A stretch of DNA of 64,000 nt from positions 62,001-126,000 of the forward strand of contig JADKDN010000005.1 in NCBI GenBank assembly GCA_016718345.1, given 5' to 3'. The DNA is from Flavobacterium sp. GTDB lineage: Bacteria > Bacteroidota > Bacteroidia > Flavobacteriales > Flavobacteriaceae. The notes below the pieces were generated by a model. The model searched no databases. It was not told the DNA's origin and saw only the letters and a list, made by a program, of their open reading frames with translations. Position numbers and translations under genes: made by a program. Positions within the stretch are counted from its first letter, which is position 1; the number at the start of each line of letters is the position of its first letter. Shown piece by piece: positions 39,723-46,970 of the stretch.

Positions 39723-40796
39723 CTAGTTGATCACAGCATTTATTTTTTTCCAAAGTGCATTATCAAAACCAGATACTGCAAAATTTGGATTGTCTGGATC
39801 AGAGGCGTCACCCATTCGGACAATAACCATTTTTTTGCTTGGCACTACATAGATGCGCTGATCGCTTGCTCCCATAGCTGCAAACATATCGGCAGGAGCA
39901 TTAGGAACCAATGACCCTGGATAAACCGTTTGTTCACTTGGAATCATGTATTTTGTTTTGCCATTCAACCACCACAAGTAACCGTAGGAAGGATTGATAG
40001 TTTGAGAAGTGGTGGTGCTTTCATTAAAAAAGGATTCATTAACAATCTGCTCATTGTTCCATTTTCCTTTGTTGAGAGCTAGAAGACCAAAACGTGACAT
40101 GCTTCGAGTCGAACTGTGATAGATGGTAAAGATGGTTCCGAAATTCCAAAAGCCGTCCATTCCGATTTTGTTTTTCAATTTTTCGTTGAAATAGGTTTCA
40201 AAGGGCTTTCCGCTGGCGTCGGAGACTATATCAGTCAATTTTTGAAAGACATTGCTGTAGGCCCATCTCGTTCCTGCATCGGCAACGTAGGTTAGATTCG
40301 GTTTTATAACCAGTTCTTTGGTATCATCAATTCCAGAGGTCATGGTCAATAAGTTTCTAACGGTAATCAGGTTTTCTTTGTCCAAGGGCATGTTGGTCCA
40401 TGATGCTCCCAGATAATCGGAGGCTTTATTGTTTATAGCTAGAAGACCGTCTTGTTGCGCTAGGCCTGTCGATGTGGCGACCAATGTTTTACCAGCACTG
40501 TTCCATTCCCAGGTGTCTGTAGCGGTGTGACCATTAAAGTATTCTTCCATGACAATTCTTCCGTTGACTAGTATCATGAACGATTTGGTGTTTTTTTCTA
40601 TAAGAAAATCTTTCAAGTCTTGCGTTGCGCTTTCATTCCAGCCGAGACTAGATCGTGATTTTGTTTCCCAAGTAGAACCTGTTGTTGGGGGAAAATACAT
40701 CGACTCGGTTGGAATAGATGAGTCGGTATCGTCGTTGTTGCTACAACTGGAAATAGACAAGGATAGCAGGATAAAAAGGGCAAAAGACTTGATCAT
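39723..40796 (-). CDS. Beta-lactamase-fold serine hydrolase, lipoprotein
   Basis: A 357-residue protein with a lipoprotein signal (FALFILLSLSISSCSNND, Cys near 18), so it is probably attached to an envelope membrane. The catalytic domain is of the class C beta-lactamase/DD-peptidase family: SAGKTLVATSTGLA holds the Ser-x-x-Lys (SAGK), RWAYSNVFQKL the Tyr-x-Asn, and YGYLWWLNG lies in the C-terminal half. Family members include esterases, peptidases and true beta-lactamases, so resistance should not be assumed. Frame intact. It is followed upstream by a DoxX gene on the same strand, 60 bp away. Confidence 0.87.
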   Translation of the reverse strand: MIKSFALFILLSLSISSCSNNDDTDSSIPTESMYFPPTTGSTWETKSRSSLGWNESATQDLKDFLIEKNTKSFMILVNGRIVMEEYFNGHTATDTWEWNSAGKTLVATSTGLAQQDGLLAINNKASDYLGASWTNMPLDKENLITVRNLLTMTSGIDDTKELVIKPNLTYVADAGTRWAYSNVFQKLTDIVSDASGKPFETYFNEKLKNKIGMDGFWNFGTIFTIYHSSTRSMSRFGLLALNKGKWNNEQIVNESFFNESTTTSQTINPSYGYLWWLNGKTKYMIPSEQTVYPGSLVPNAPADMFAAMGASDQRIYVVPSKKMVIVRMGDASDPDNPNFAVSGFDNALWKKINAVIN

Positions 40797-40856
40797 GGTT
40801 TTTGGTTTTTTAGTTGCTAATAAGACTTTGTTTTTGCCAAAAGGTTTAAAAAGAGT

Positions 40857-41231
40857 TTACTTTTTGTTGTCAGGGTTCAATTTGTGATAATAGATATAGG
40901 AAACGGCAAGTATTGCCAATACCACCATTGGGAAGAATGTTTGACCGTTGATGCCATCTACTGCACCGTGGCTGATGGAAGCAAAAATAAAGTCGAAAGC
41001 AAAACCGGCGTAGGCCCATTCTTTGACCCGTTTGGGGATTTGTGGGATGATTAATGCCAAAACGCCTAAAACTTTAAATACGACCAAGGCATTACCGAAA
41101 TACTCTGGATAGCCGAGGTGTCTAATTCCTTCTTTTGCCATTTCGGATTGAAAAGTTAAGGCGGGCATTAGACCTTCAAATAGAGCGATGATGGTAGTTG
41201 CTGTCCAAAATAGTATTTTTTCTTTTTTCAT
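40857..41231 (-). CDS. DoxX-like membrane protein
   Basis: A 124-residue protein with four membrane helices, the layout of the DoxX/DUF417-like group (first helix at ILFWTATTIIALFEGLMPAL, then FGNALVVFKVLGVLALIIPQIP, EWAYAGFAFDFIFASISHGAVDG and a last helix VVLAILAVSYIYYH). The conserved HLGYPEYFGNALVVFK stretch supports DoxX. Members of the family are linked to redox or thiol homeostasis in some bacteria, but no activity can be assigned here. Frame intact. Confidence 0.8.
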   Translation of the reverse strand: MKKEKILFWTATTIIALFEGLMPALTFQSEMAKEGIRHLGYPEYFGNALVVFKVLGVLALIIPQIPKRVKEWAYAGFAFDFIFASISHGAVDGINGQTFFPMVVLAILAVSYIYYHKLNPDNKK

Positions 41232-41329
41232 GGTATGTTGATTTTAATTGGTTAGTGGTTTGTTTCTATGTTTTTATAACTGTAAACGAAAATAGTAAAA
41301 AAAGTAATGATTTAAAAAACGGTGCAGGT

Positions 41330-41361
41330 CCATGCTGGTGCTCGATTGCATCGAGTACCCA
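41330..41361 (+). repeat. REP element 1
   Basis: The 32-bp sequence is CCATGCTGGTGC, hairpin CTCGATTGCATCGAG overlapping it, then GTACCCA. It shares its length and both ends with REP 3 at 42068, while the stem sequence differs with pairing kept. Confidence 0.75.
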
Positions 41362-41481
41362 CTTACTTTTTAGGTTAAATAAAGCTTTTGCACTGCGGTT
41401 GGAATAAATAGACTTTATGAAACAATTAGTATTTTACTATCCACGTTGCAAACACTGTGATTTTTTGTTTTGATTTATTTA

Positions 41482-41506
41482 GGTACTCGATGCAATCGAG
41501 CACCAG
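41482..41506 (-). repeat. REP element 2, inverted relative to REP 1
   Basis: GGTACTCGATGCAATCGAG followed by CACCAG is the exact complement of the central 25 bp of REP 1. The pair brackets a 120-bp AT-rich stretch without genes, a BIME-like arrangement inside the 323-bp gap 41232-41554. Confidence 0.75.
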
Positions 41507-41554
41507 ATAAGTTGGATAGACTATCGTTAATGGGTGGAAACGAGCTCTAATAGC

Positions 41555-42019
41555 TTAGTCAGTAGCTTCCCAAAGTTCTACTTTGTTTCCTTCACCGTCA
41601 AGGATGTGCACAAACTTGCCATAGTCGTAGGTTTCAATTTGGTCAACAATCGTTACGCCTTCTTTTTTGAGTTCTTCAACAAGTGCTTCTAGGTTTTCTA
41701 CTCGGTAATTGATCATGTACTCCTTGTCGAAATATTTAGAATCCTGTGCAAAGGGTGTCCATTGTGTTTGGGATTTTTTTGTGCTTTTTGCACTTTCATA
41801 CCACTCAAATGTTGCTCCATACGGATTAGTTTCTAGTCCAAGGTGTTTTTGATACCACGTTGTTGCTGCTTTGGGGTCTTTGCATTTAAAGAAAACGCCC
41901 CCAATTCCTGTTACTTTTTTCATTTTATTGTCGTTGTTATTGGTTGTTACTGATTTAAAAGCGAAACCGAGACAAAAGGTTGCCGCAAGTGTTACTGTTA
42001 GTATAATTGGTTTTTTCAT
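41555..42019 (-). CDS. VOC-family (glyoxalase-like) protein with signal peptide
   Basis: A protein of about 154 residues. The ATG at 42019 begins a signal peptide (MKKPIILTVTLAATFCLGFAF), then a single vicinal-oxygen-chelate domain: GIGGVFFKCKDPKAATTWYQ, HLGLETNPYGATFEW and HILDGEGNKVELWEA, whose last Glu fits a metal ligand. Most VOC relatives of this type are cytosolic, so an exported form is slightly unusual. The reaction is unknown. The frame is intact. It sits between REP elements 2 and 3, in the accessory region. Confidence 0.83.
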   Translation of the reverse strand: MKKPIILTVTLAATFCLGFAFKSVTTNNNDNKMKKVTGIGGVFFKCKDPKAATTWYQKHLGLETNPYGATFEWYESAKSTKKSQTQWTPFAQDSKYFDKEYMINYRVENLEALVEELKKEGVTIVDQIETYDYGKFVHILDGEGNKVELWEATD

Positions 42020-42067
42020 TATGTTGTTTTTTGTCAATTATGTTTGTACCTATTGAAGTATTTTTCT

Positions 42068-42099
42068 CCATGCTAGTGCGAGCATCTTGCTCGTACCCA
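42068..42099 (+). repeat. REP element 3, next to the RAYT remnant
   Basis: CCATGCTAGTGC, a CGAGCATCTTGCTCG hairpin, then GTACCCA: 32 bp, same ends as REP 1. It ends 5 bp from the stop codon of the transposase remnant at 42104. Confidence 0.8.
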
Positions 42100-42103
42100 C
42101 AAT

Positions 42104-42454
42104 CTAATTAATATCAATTTCCAAAACTGTAGAATCATTGTCGCCATAATTTCTTGCACTACTATACTTCCAATCAACGGGGTCAATCACAAAACCAGTT
42201 TCAACAGGATTTGGTGTATGTAATTTAATTTCACAGTCAAAATCAATAAACCAACCATACTTAGAAATATTTAGTAAGTTGTCAGGAGTTTCTGTATATA
42301 CTCTAACTAAACTTTTTCCAAGAGTACTTAAGGAGTCTTGCAATTCTTTGTTTTGCTTAAAAAAATGTGCGTTTTCGGTCAGTACTGTTCTGATATTTTC
42401 AAATGCTTTAGAAAGGTCTTTAGACATCTCAGTAATGTTTTTGATATTATCCAT
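42104..42454 (-). pseudogene. Chimeric ORF ending in a REP-associated tyrosine transposase (RAYT) remnant
   Basis: A 116-residue open frame of two unlike parts. The first 79 residues (MDNIKNITEMSKDLSKAFEN...KYGWFIDFDCEIKLH) resemble no family I can name. The last 37 residues (TPNPVETGFVIDPVDWKYSS then ARNYGDNDSTVLEIDIN) match the C-terminal tail of RAYT proteins, the Y1 transposases that mobilise REP hairpins, whose usual ending is NPV-x-A-G-x-V...W-x-YSSA-x-x-Y. The catalytic HUH and Tyr parts are absent. A REP hairpin follows 5 bp beyond the stop, where RAYT genes normally carry one. I read it as a 3' fossil fused in frame to a partial host ORF. Confidence 0.7.
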
Positions 42455-43111
42455 TTATATTGTCCGTTCTGGCGGGGTGTAATTTATACTAACTCAAATT
42501 TAATAAAAAACTACAACTTTTTATTGTTGTAGTTCTTGATTTACTTTGTGGACACGGATTGCAGATCAGCGCTATCGGGGTTATTATTTTATTTTTTGCT
42601 GACTACTAAAAATTAATTTATTTTTTGAAAGTTTCATTTTAGTTAAATGTTTTAGGGAAGGGCAACAGTTTGCATCGTTATCAGCATAACAATTTGAATA
42701 AATAATAAAATATCCATTTTCTATTTTTCATTGCCAATGTGACCATTACTATAACATTGTAAAAAGAGTCTGCATTTACTATATCTGTTAATTCCAAGCC
42801 ATTATTTTTATTAAGGTAAACAAAGTAACTGCAGGCGTGTACACTAGTCCCTGCTCCTTCCCAACCAGTTGAAACTATTAAATCTAGAAGATTATCACTG
42901 TTTAAATCACCATAAATCAATCCAGCTTTTTCATTTGTTGGAATATAGACTGTCGCCAAAAAATAATCATCACTTTCTTCTTCGTCAGGGATATGTCTAT
43001 ATGTTAAACTATAGCTTGAATCATCAGATTCGACCTCAAGTTTCGTCTTTCTGCCATTATAATCTTTGCCAATTTCAGCCTGCTCTTGATAATATTTTTT
43101 AATATCATTTA

Positions 43112-44111
43112 ACCCGTTGGGTGAAATTAAATAATCTGATTTTTAATGTTATTAATAGGTCTGTCAAAGATAAATTTATTGATGTATTGAACTAAAGTCA
43201 AAGCTGTTATTTTGGCTAATATTCTTGTTTTAAAACCTTGAAAGGATTTAGCGTAATTGTTTCTAATTCTAAATTGGTCACACAATTGCGAAAACAAAGT
43301 TTCGATTCTTTTTCGTGATTTTCTAAAAATATAAGGTTGTGGTTTGTATTGCTTTTGATTCATTCTCATAGGGGTTTCCAATTTGATATTTACCGTTCTA
43401 AATAAATCTAACTGAATGCTTTCCGATAAGTAACCTCTATCTCCAAGTAACACACAATCAGACATTTGTTGTTTTATGTTTTTTAAAAAATGAACATCGT
43501 GAACTTCTGCTTTTGTAATTTCTAATGAATGAAAAATTCCGTTAACTGAGCATACTCCGTGAAGTTTATAGCCATAAAACCAATTATTTTGTGAGGCACA
43601 ATAACCTTTTGAAGGAGCAGTTTCAAACTCATCTTTACAAATTTTAATTCTGTTATGGCGAGAGAATTTACAGATTTCTAAAGGCATACTATCAACAATA
43701 AAATATTTCTCAAATTCAATAAAACTTGAAGCCAACTTGAGTCTTATTTTGTTTAGAAAGAAAAACAGTTTTCTTCTTCTTTTATTAAACTGACTTCGCT
43801 CAATTAAGTTAGGAATTTCAGATGGTTTAATTTGCTTGAACAATGAATTTTCGCTGTCAATAGACATATATTCGGATGTTAAACTCAATGCAACAACCTC
43901 TATATCAGACATTTTTGATTTACGTCCAACTTTTGATTTGTGTTCATATTCCCAATTCAAAGAACTTATAACTTCTAAAACTCTGTAATAATTTTTAACT
44001 ATATTTGACATGGATATTGGTTTTGTTTTTCGACTTCAAGATACTGATTTTCAGTATCTTGACCAATATCTAATCAATATTTGTCCTCCTAATCAATTAC
44101 ACCCAACGGGT
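43112..44111 (-). mobile_element. IS982-family insertion sequence, 1,000 bp
   Basis: The element is bounded by inverted repeats ACCCGTTGGGTG (43112) and CACCCAACGGGT (ending 44111), with weaker matching for about six more bases. It begins ACCC as IS982 elements do. The 9-bp flank TATCATTTA occurs directly on both sides (43103-43111 and 44112-44120), a target-site duplication. One transposase gene fills it. Ends, duplication and the transposase are all intact, so the insertion is probably recent. Confidence 0.93.
43127..44011 (-). CDS. IS982-family DDE transposase
   Basis: A 294-residue transposase. The catalytic residues are visible: first Asp in YFIVDSMPLEICKFSRHNR, second Asp in CVLLGDRGYLSES, and Glu in SRKRIETLFSQL. 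The family stretch KGYCASQNNWFYGYKLHGV and the TKAEVHDVHFLK segment place it in IS982. The frame is open from start to stop inside intact inverted repeats, so the element may still be mobile. The stop codon lies only 15 bp from the left end. Confidence 0.93.
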   Translation of the reverse strand: MSNIVKNYYRVLEVISSLNWEYEHKSKVGRKSKMSDIEVVALSLTSEYMSIDSENSLFKQIKPSEIPNLIERSQFNKRRRKLFFFLNKIRLKLASSFIEFEKYFIVDSMPLEICKFSRHNRIKICKDEFETAPSKGYCASQNNWFYGYKLHGVCSVNGIFHSLEITKAEVHDVHFLKNIKQQMSDCVLLGDRGYLSESIQLDLFRTVNIKLETPMRMNQKQYKPQPYIFRKSRKRIETLFSQLCDQFRIRNNYAKSFQGFKTRILAKITALTLVQYINKFIFDRPINNIKNQII

Positions 44112-44801
44112 TATCATTTAAAATATTGTCATTAAATTCTATTTTTTACCCGTTGTTTTATATTTAGAAGAATTCAAATCTTGTGAATTTGTCTCATTAG
44201 ATGTATTACTTGCAATTAAGAAGAAAGGCATTGGATTACTACCATTAGGTTTGCTCCAAGTCCCTTGAATTTTGTTTTCGTTAAGCATTTCACCATTAAA
44301 AACCCCGGTTTGATTACCTTTTTTGTCGAACTCGTTGATACTAATCTTTCCGAGATTGTTGATAAAACCTTTTATTTCTATTTCTTCCCCAGTTTTTTTA
44401 TAGAAGTAATTCCCGTTAATATTCCCGTTATTGGAAATAAGTTTCATTTGAATGTCATATTTATTTTCTATTTGTCCTTCAAATATCTTTACAAAGTCAG
44501 TATTTATATTATCAATTTGATTATTGTCTGCTTTTTTATTGCAGGATAACATTACTATCGTAGTAATAGTTGCTAATATCAGTTTTCTTATTTTCATCGT
44601 TTTGTTTTTTAGTATTAACTTTACATATTTTTATAATGAAAAGTTATTTTCTGCGCGGTTATTACTACCAACTTGTCTAAAAGTCTTATAGAATATAACC
44701 TATCAATCGAATTTGGGAAGATTAGCACTACTCGCTAGCTCACCAATTTCAAATATACTATTTTTTTCCAAAAGTTGCATTTTATTCTATACCGCAATCA
44801 G

Positions 44802-44809
44802 TATATTTG
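44802..44809 (+). promoter_or_regulatory. -7 box TATATTTG for the DUF1697 gene
   Basis: TATATTTG lies 21 bp before the ATG at 44831 and covers an alternative TTG start at 44807, which rules that start out. Confidence 0.6.
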
Positions 44810-44830
44810 AATACTCTTAAATATCTTCCC

Positions 44831-45376
44831 ATGACAACCCATCTTGCACTGCTGCGCGGCATCAATGTTTCTGGTCACAATACCCTCAAAATGGAGGTAC
44901 TCAAAGCCACTCTTGAGGGCATAGGGTTTCTGAATGTGCAGACCTACATCCAGTCGGGTAATGTTTTTGTGGATACGCTCGAGGAACATCCTGCCAAGGT
45001 GGGCTTTCTCATCAAGCAGGAAATCTTCAAGGTTTTTGGTCACGAAGTTCCTGTCGTGGTTATTGGCAAAGAAGATTTAGAGGCCTGTTTCCGAAACAAT
45101 CCTTTTTTGAAAGCGTCTGAGGTCGATACCAAGAAATTGTATGTGGCTTTCGTCTCGGCCAACTTGCGAAGCGAAAGCATCAACGACTTAAAGATGAGTC
45201 AGGTGAAACCTGATGAAGCCCATATTGATGGGAGTAGGATTTACATTAAATATGCTGTCGGCGCAGGAAAAACAAGGTTGGATCAAAAATACATTGAGAA
45301 AAAACTCAACGTGACCGCCACCATTCGTAATTGGAATACGGTAACTCAGTTATTGAAACTGTACCAAGAGCGATAG
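44831..45376 (+). CDS. DUF1697-domain protein
   Basis: A protein of 181 residues that starts MTTHLALLRGINVSGHNTLKM, the hallmark of DUF1697, followed by GFLNVQTYIQSGNVFVD and the C-terminal ATIRNWNTVTQLLKLY. The family is widespread and has no assigned biochemical function. The start was placed at 44831 because the promoter box overlaps the only upstream candidate. Base composition is somewhat richer in GC than the neighbouring IS region. Frame intact; single gene. Confidence 0.88.
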   Translation: MTTHLALLRGINVSGHNTLKMEVLKATLEGIGFLNVQTYIQSGNVFVDTLEEHPAKVGFLIKQEIFKVFGHEVPVVVIGKEDLEACFRNNPFLKASEVDTKKLYVAFVSANLRSESINDLKMSQVKPDEAHIDGSRIYIKYAVGAGKTRLDQKYIEKKLNVTATIRNWNTVTQLLKLYQER

Positions 45377-45480
45377 GCTAGCACTACCAAAAATGCTAAA
45401 GATTTATTAATTAAGCATCAAATGCAACGCTAGTATTTTAAAAATCATAAATTTACTTTAACAAAACAGAACTTTTTAAG

Positions 45481-46962
45481 ATGAAATCGAGACTTACTTT
45501 TATGCTTGCCCTCTTGTTCGTTGCCCTTAGTTGGGCACAAACTGGAACACCGACGGATTACCTCACCAATCAGTTTCATAAGGAAAGAAGAGAGGCCTTG
45601 CGTAAAAAGATGCCGAAGAACAGTGTCGCTGTATTTTTTGCCAATCCGATACGCAATAGAGCCAACGATGTGGATTATGTGTACCATCAAGACCCTAATT
45701 TTTATTACCTCACGGGATATTCAGAACCCAATAGCGTATTACTTATTTTTTCTGACAATCAAACCAACACCGAAGGTAAGACGTATAACGAACTGTTGTA
45801 TGTGCAGGAAAAAAATCCTAAAAAAGAGCTTTGGACGGGTATCCGACTGGGAGCGGAAGGGGCTAAAAGCAAGTTGGGATTTGAGCATTCTCTGAACGGG
45901 AGAGAGTTTCTCAAATCGGGAATCGATTTTTACAGTTTTGATAATGTTTTTTTTACAGACTTTGAAGAAGATGTTCGAAATGAAAAAAGAGAAGAGGCTG
46001 ATTTGTATAAATTGATCGCTTCTTTTAAAAGTCAAATAGGGTATAATGTTGTTGTTGAAACTACCAATAGCTCCAATTTTCAGAATGAGAACAAGTTAAA
46101 AAGTATCACACCCAAAAGAGCGAATATCAATGTCTTGGCATTGGAAACTTATATGGCGAGTTTGCGAGAGATTAAATCTAAGGAAGAGCTGGTTTTGTTA
46201 ACCAAGGCGATTCGTATTTCGGCAGTGGGCCAAATCGAAACGATGAAAGCCATGCATCCCGGCATGTCGGAGGCAGAAATACAAGGCATACATGAATTTA
46301 TCTATAAAAAATACGGAAGCGAGTATGAAGGTTATCCTTCCATTGTTGGCGGGGGTAACAATGGCTGTGTGTTGCATTATGTTGAAAACAGCAAAACCAA
46401 GGTCGATAACGAATTGGTGCTAATGGATTTGGGAGCAGAATATCATGGCTATACTGCTGATGTCACGCGAACTATCCCCGCCAATGGTACTTTTTCTGTC
46501 GAACAAAAATTGATTTATGATTTGGTTTATGAGGCGCAAGAAGCGGGGATTGCAGAGGTAACGATAGGAAACAGTTTTGCCGCTCCCGATCAAACTGCTC
46601 GTAGAATTATCAGTAATGGCTTGTTAAAACTGGGAATCATCAACAAGCTAGAGGATGCAAGAATTTATTTTCCTCACGGTACTTCGCATCACATTGGCTT
46701 AGACGTTCACGACCCTGGAGCTTATAACACCTTTGAAGAAAATATGGTCCTCACGGTCGAACCAGGAATCTACATCCCAATCGGTAGCAATTGTGATAAA
46801 AAATGGTGGGGCATTGCCGTGCGAATTGAAGATGATATCCTAGTCACTACCAAAGGGCCCGTAAATTTATCGGCAGAAGCTCCTAGAAAGTCAAATGAAA
46901 TAGAGGCATTGATGAAGCAAAAAAGTGTTTTGGACGCCTTTAGTTTACCAAAATTAGACTGA
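45481..46962 (+). CDS. Exported Xaa-Pro aminopeptidase (aminopeptidase P family)
   Basis: A 493-residue M24B peptidase that removes an N-terminal residue before proline, using two metal ions. It has a signal peptide (MKSRLTFMLALLFVALSWAQ), an N-terminal creatinase-like domain (DVDYVYHQDPNFYYLTGYSE), and the pita-bread catalytic domain with ligands in LVLMDLGAEYHGYTADVTRT (two Asp), FPHGTSHHIGLDVHDPG (His), VLTVEPGIYI (Glu) and AVRIEDDILVT (Glu). Frame intact. Only 8 bp separate it from the M1 peptidase gene, so the exported peptidases are co-transcribed and probably share peptide scavenging. Confidence 0.92.
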   Translation: MKSRLTFMLALLFVALSWAQTGTPTDYLTNQFHKERREALRKKMPKNSVAVFFANPIRNRANDVDYVYHQDPNFYYLTGYSEPNSVLLIFSDNQTNTEGKTYNELLYVQEKNPKKELWTGIRLGAEGAKSKLGFEHSLNGREFLKSGIDFYSFDNVFFTDFEEDVRNEKREEADLYKLIASFKSQIGYNVVVETTNSSNFQNENKLKSITPKRANINVLALETYMASLREIKSKEELVLLTKAIRISAVGQIETMKAMHPGMSEAEIQGIHEFIYKKYGSEYEGYPSIVGGGNNGCVLHYVENSKTKVDNELVLMDLGAEYHGYTADVTRTIPANGTFSVEQKLIYDLVYEAQEAGIAEVTIGNSFAAPDQTARRIISNGLLKLGIINKLEDARIYFPHGTSHHIGLDVHDPGAYNTFEENMVLTVEPGIYIPIGSNCDKKWWGIAVRIEDDILVTTKGPVNLSAEAPRKSNEIEALMKQKSVLDAFSLPKLD

Positions 46963-46970
46963 TATAAACC

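Larger units (their letters stand above)
42584..44597 (-). pseudogene. Lipoprotein gene split by an IS982 element
   Basis: The 5' part (44597 down to 44112) has a lipoprotein signal, MKIRKLILATITTIVMLSC, and encodes about 160 residues of envelope protein. Its frame ends at a T6/A6 run (44142-44147); one added base carries it on as KIEFNDNILND to the IS border. The 3' part resumes at 43111 as IKKYYQEQAEIGKDYNGRK, includes GDLNSDNLLDLIVSTGWEG (an FG-GAP/VCBS-like calcium loop), and after a further frame change near 42740 ends with YSNCYADNDANCCPSLKH and stops at 42584. Removing the IS and one target duplication rejoins the frame. The function is unknown; the gene is inactive as it stands. Confidence 0.8.

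Noticed and set aside
39723..40796. Antibiotic-resistance beta-lactamase
   Set aside because: The fold is shared with esterases and peptidases, and the protein is a lipoprotein without features that specify beta-lactam hydrolysis.
44000..44111. Right side of the IS element as a separate gene
   Set aside because: It is non-coding DNA between the transposase start and the inverted repeat.
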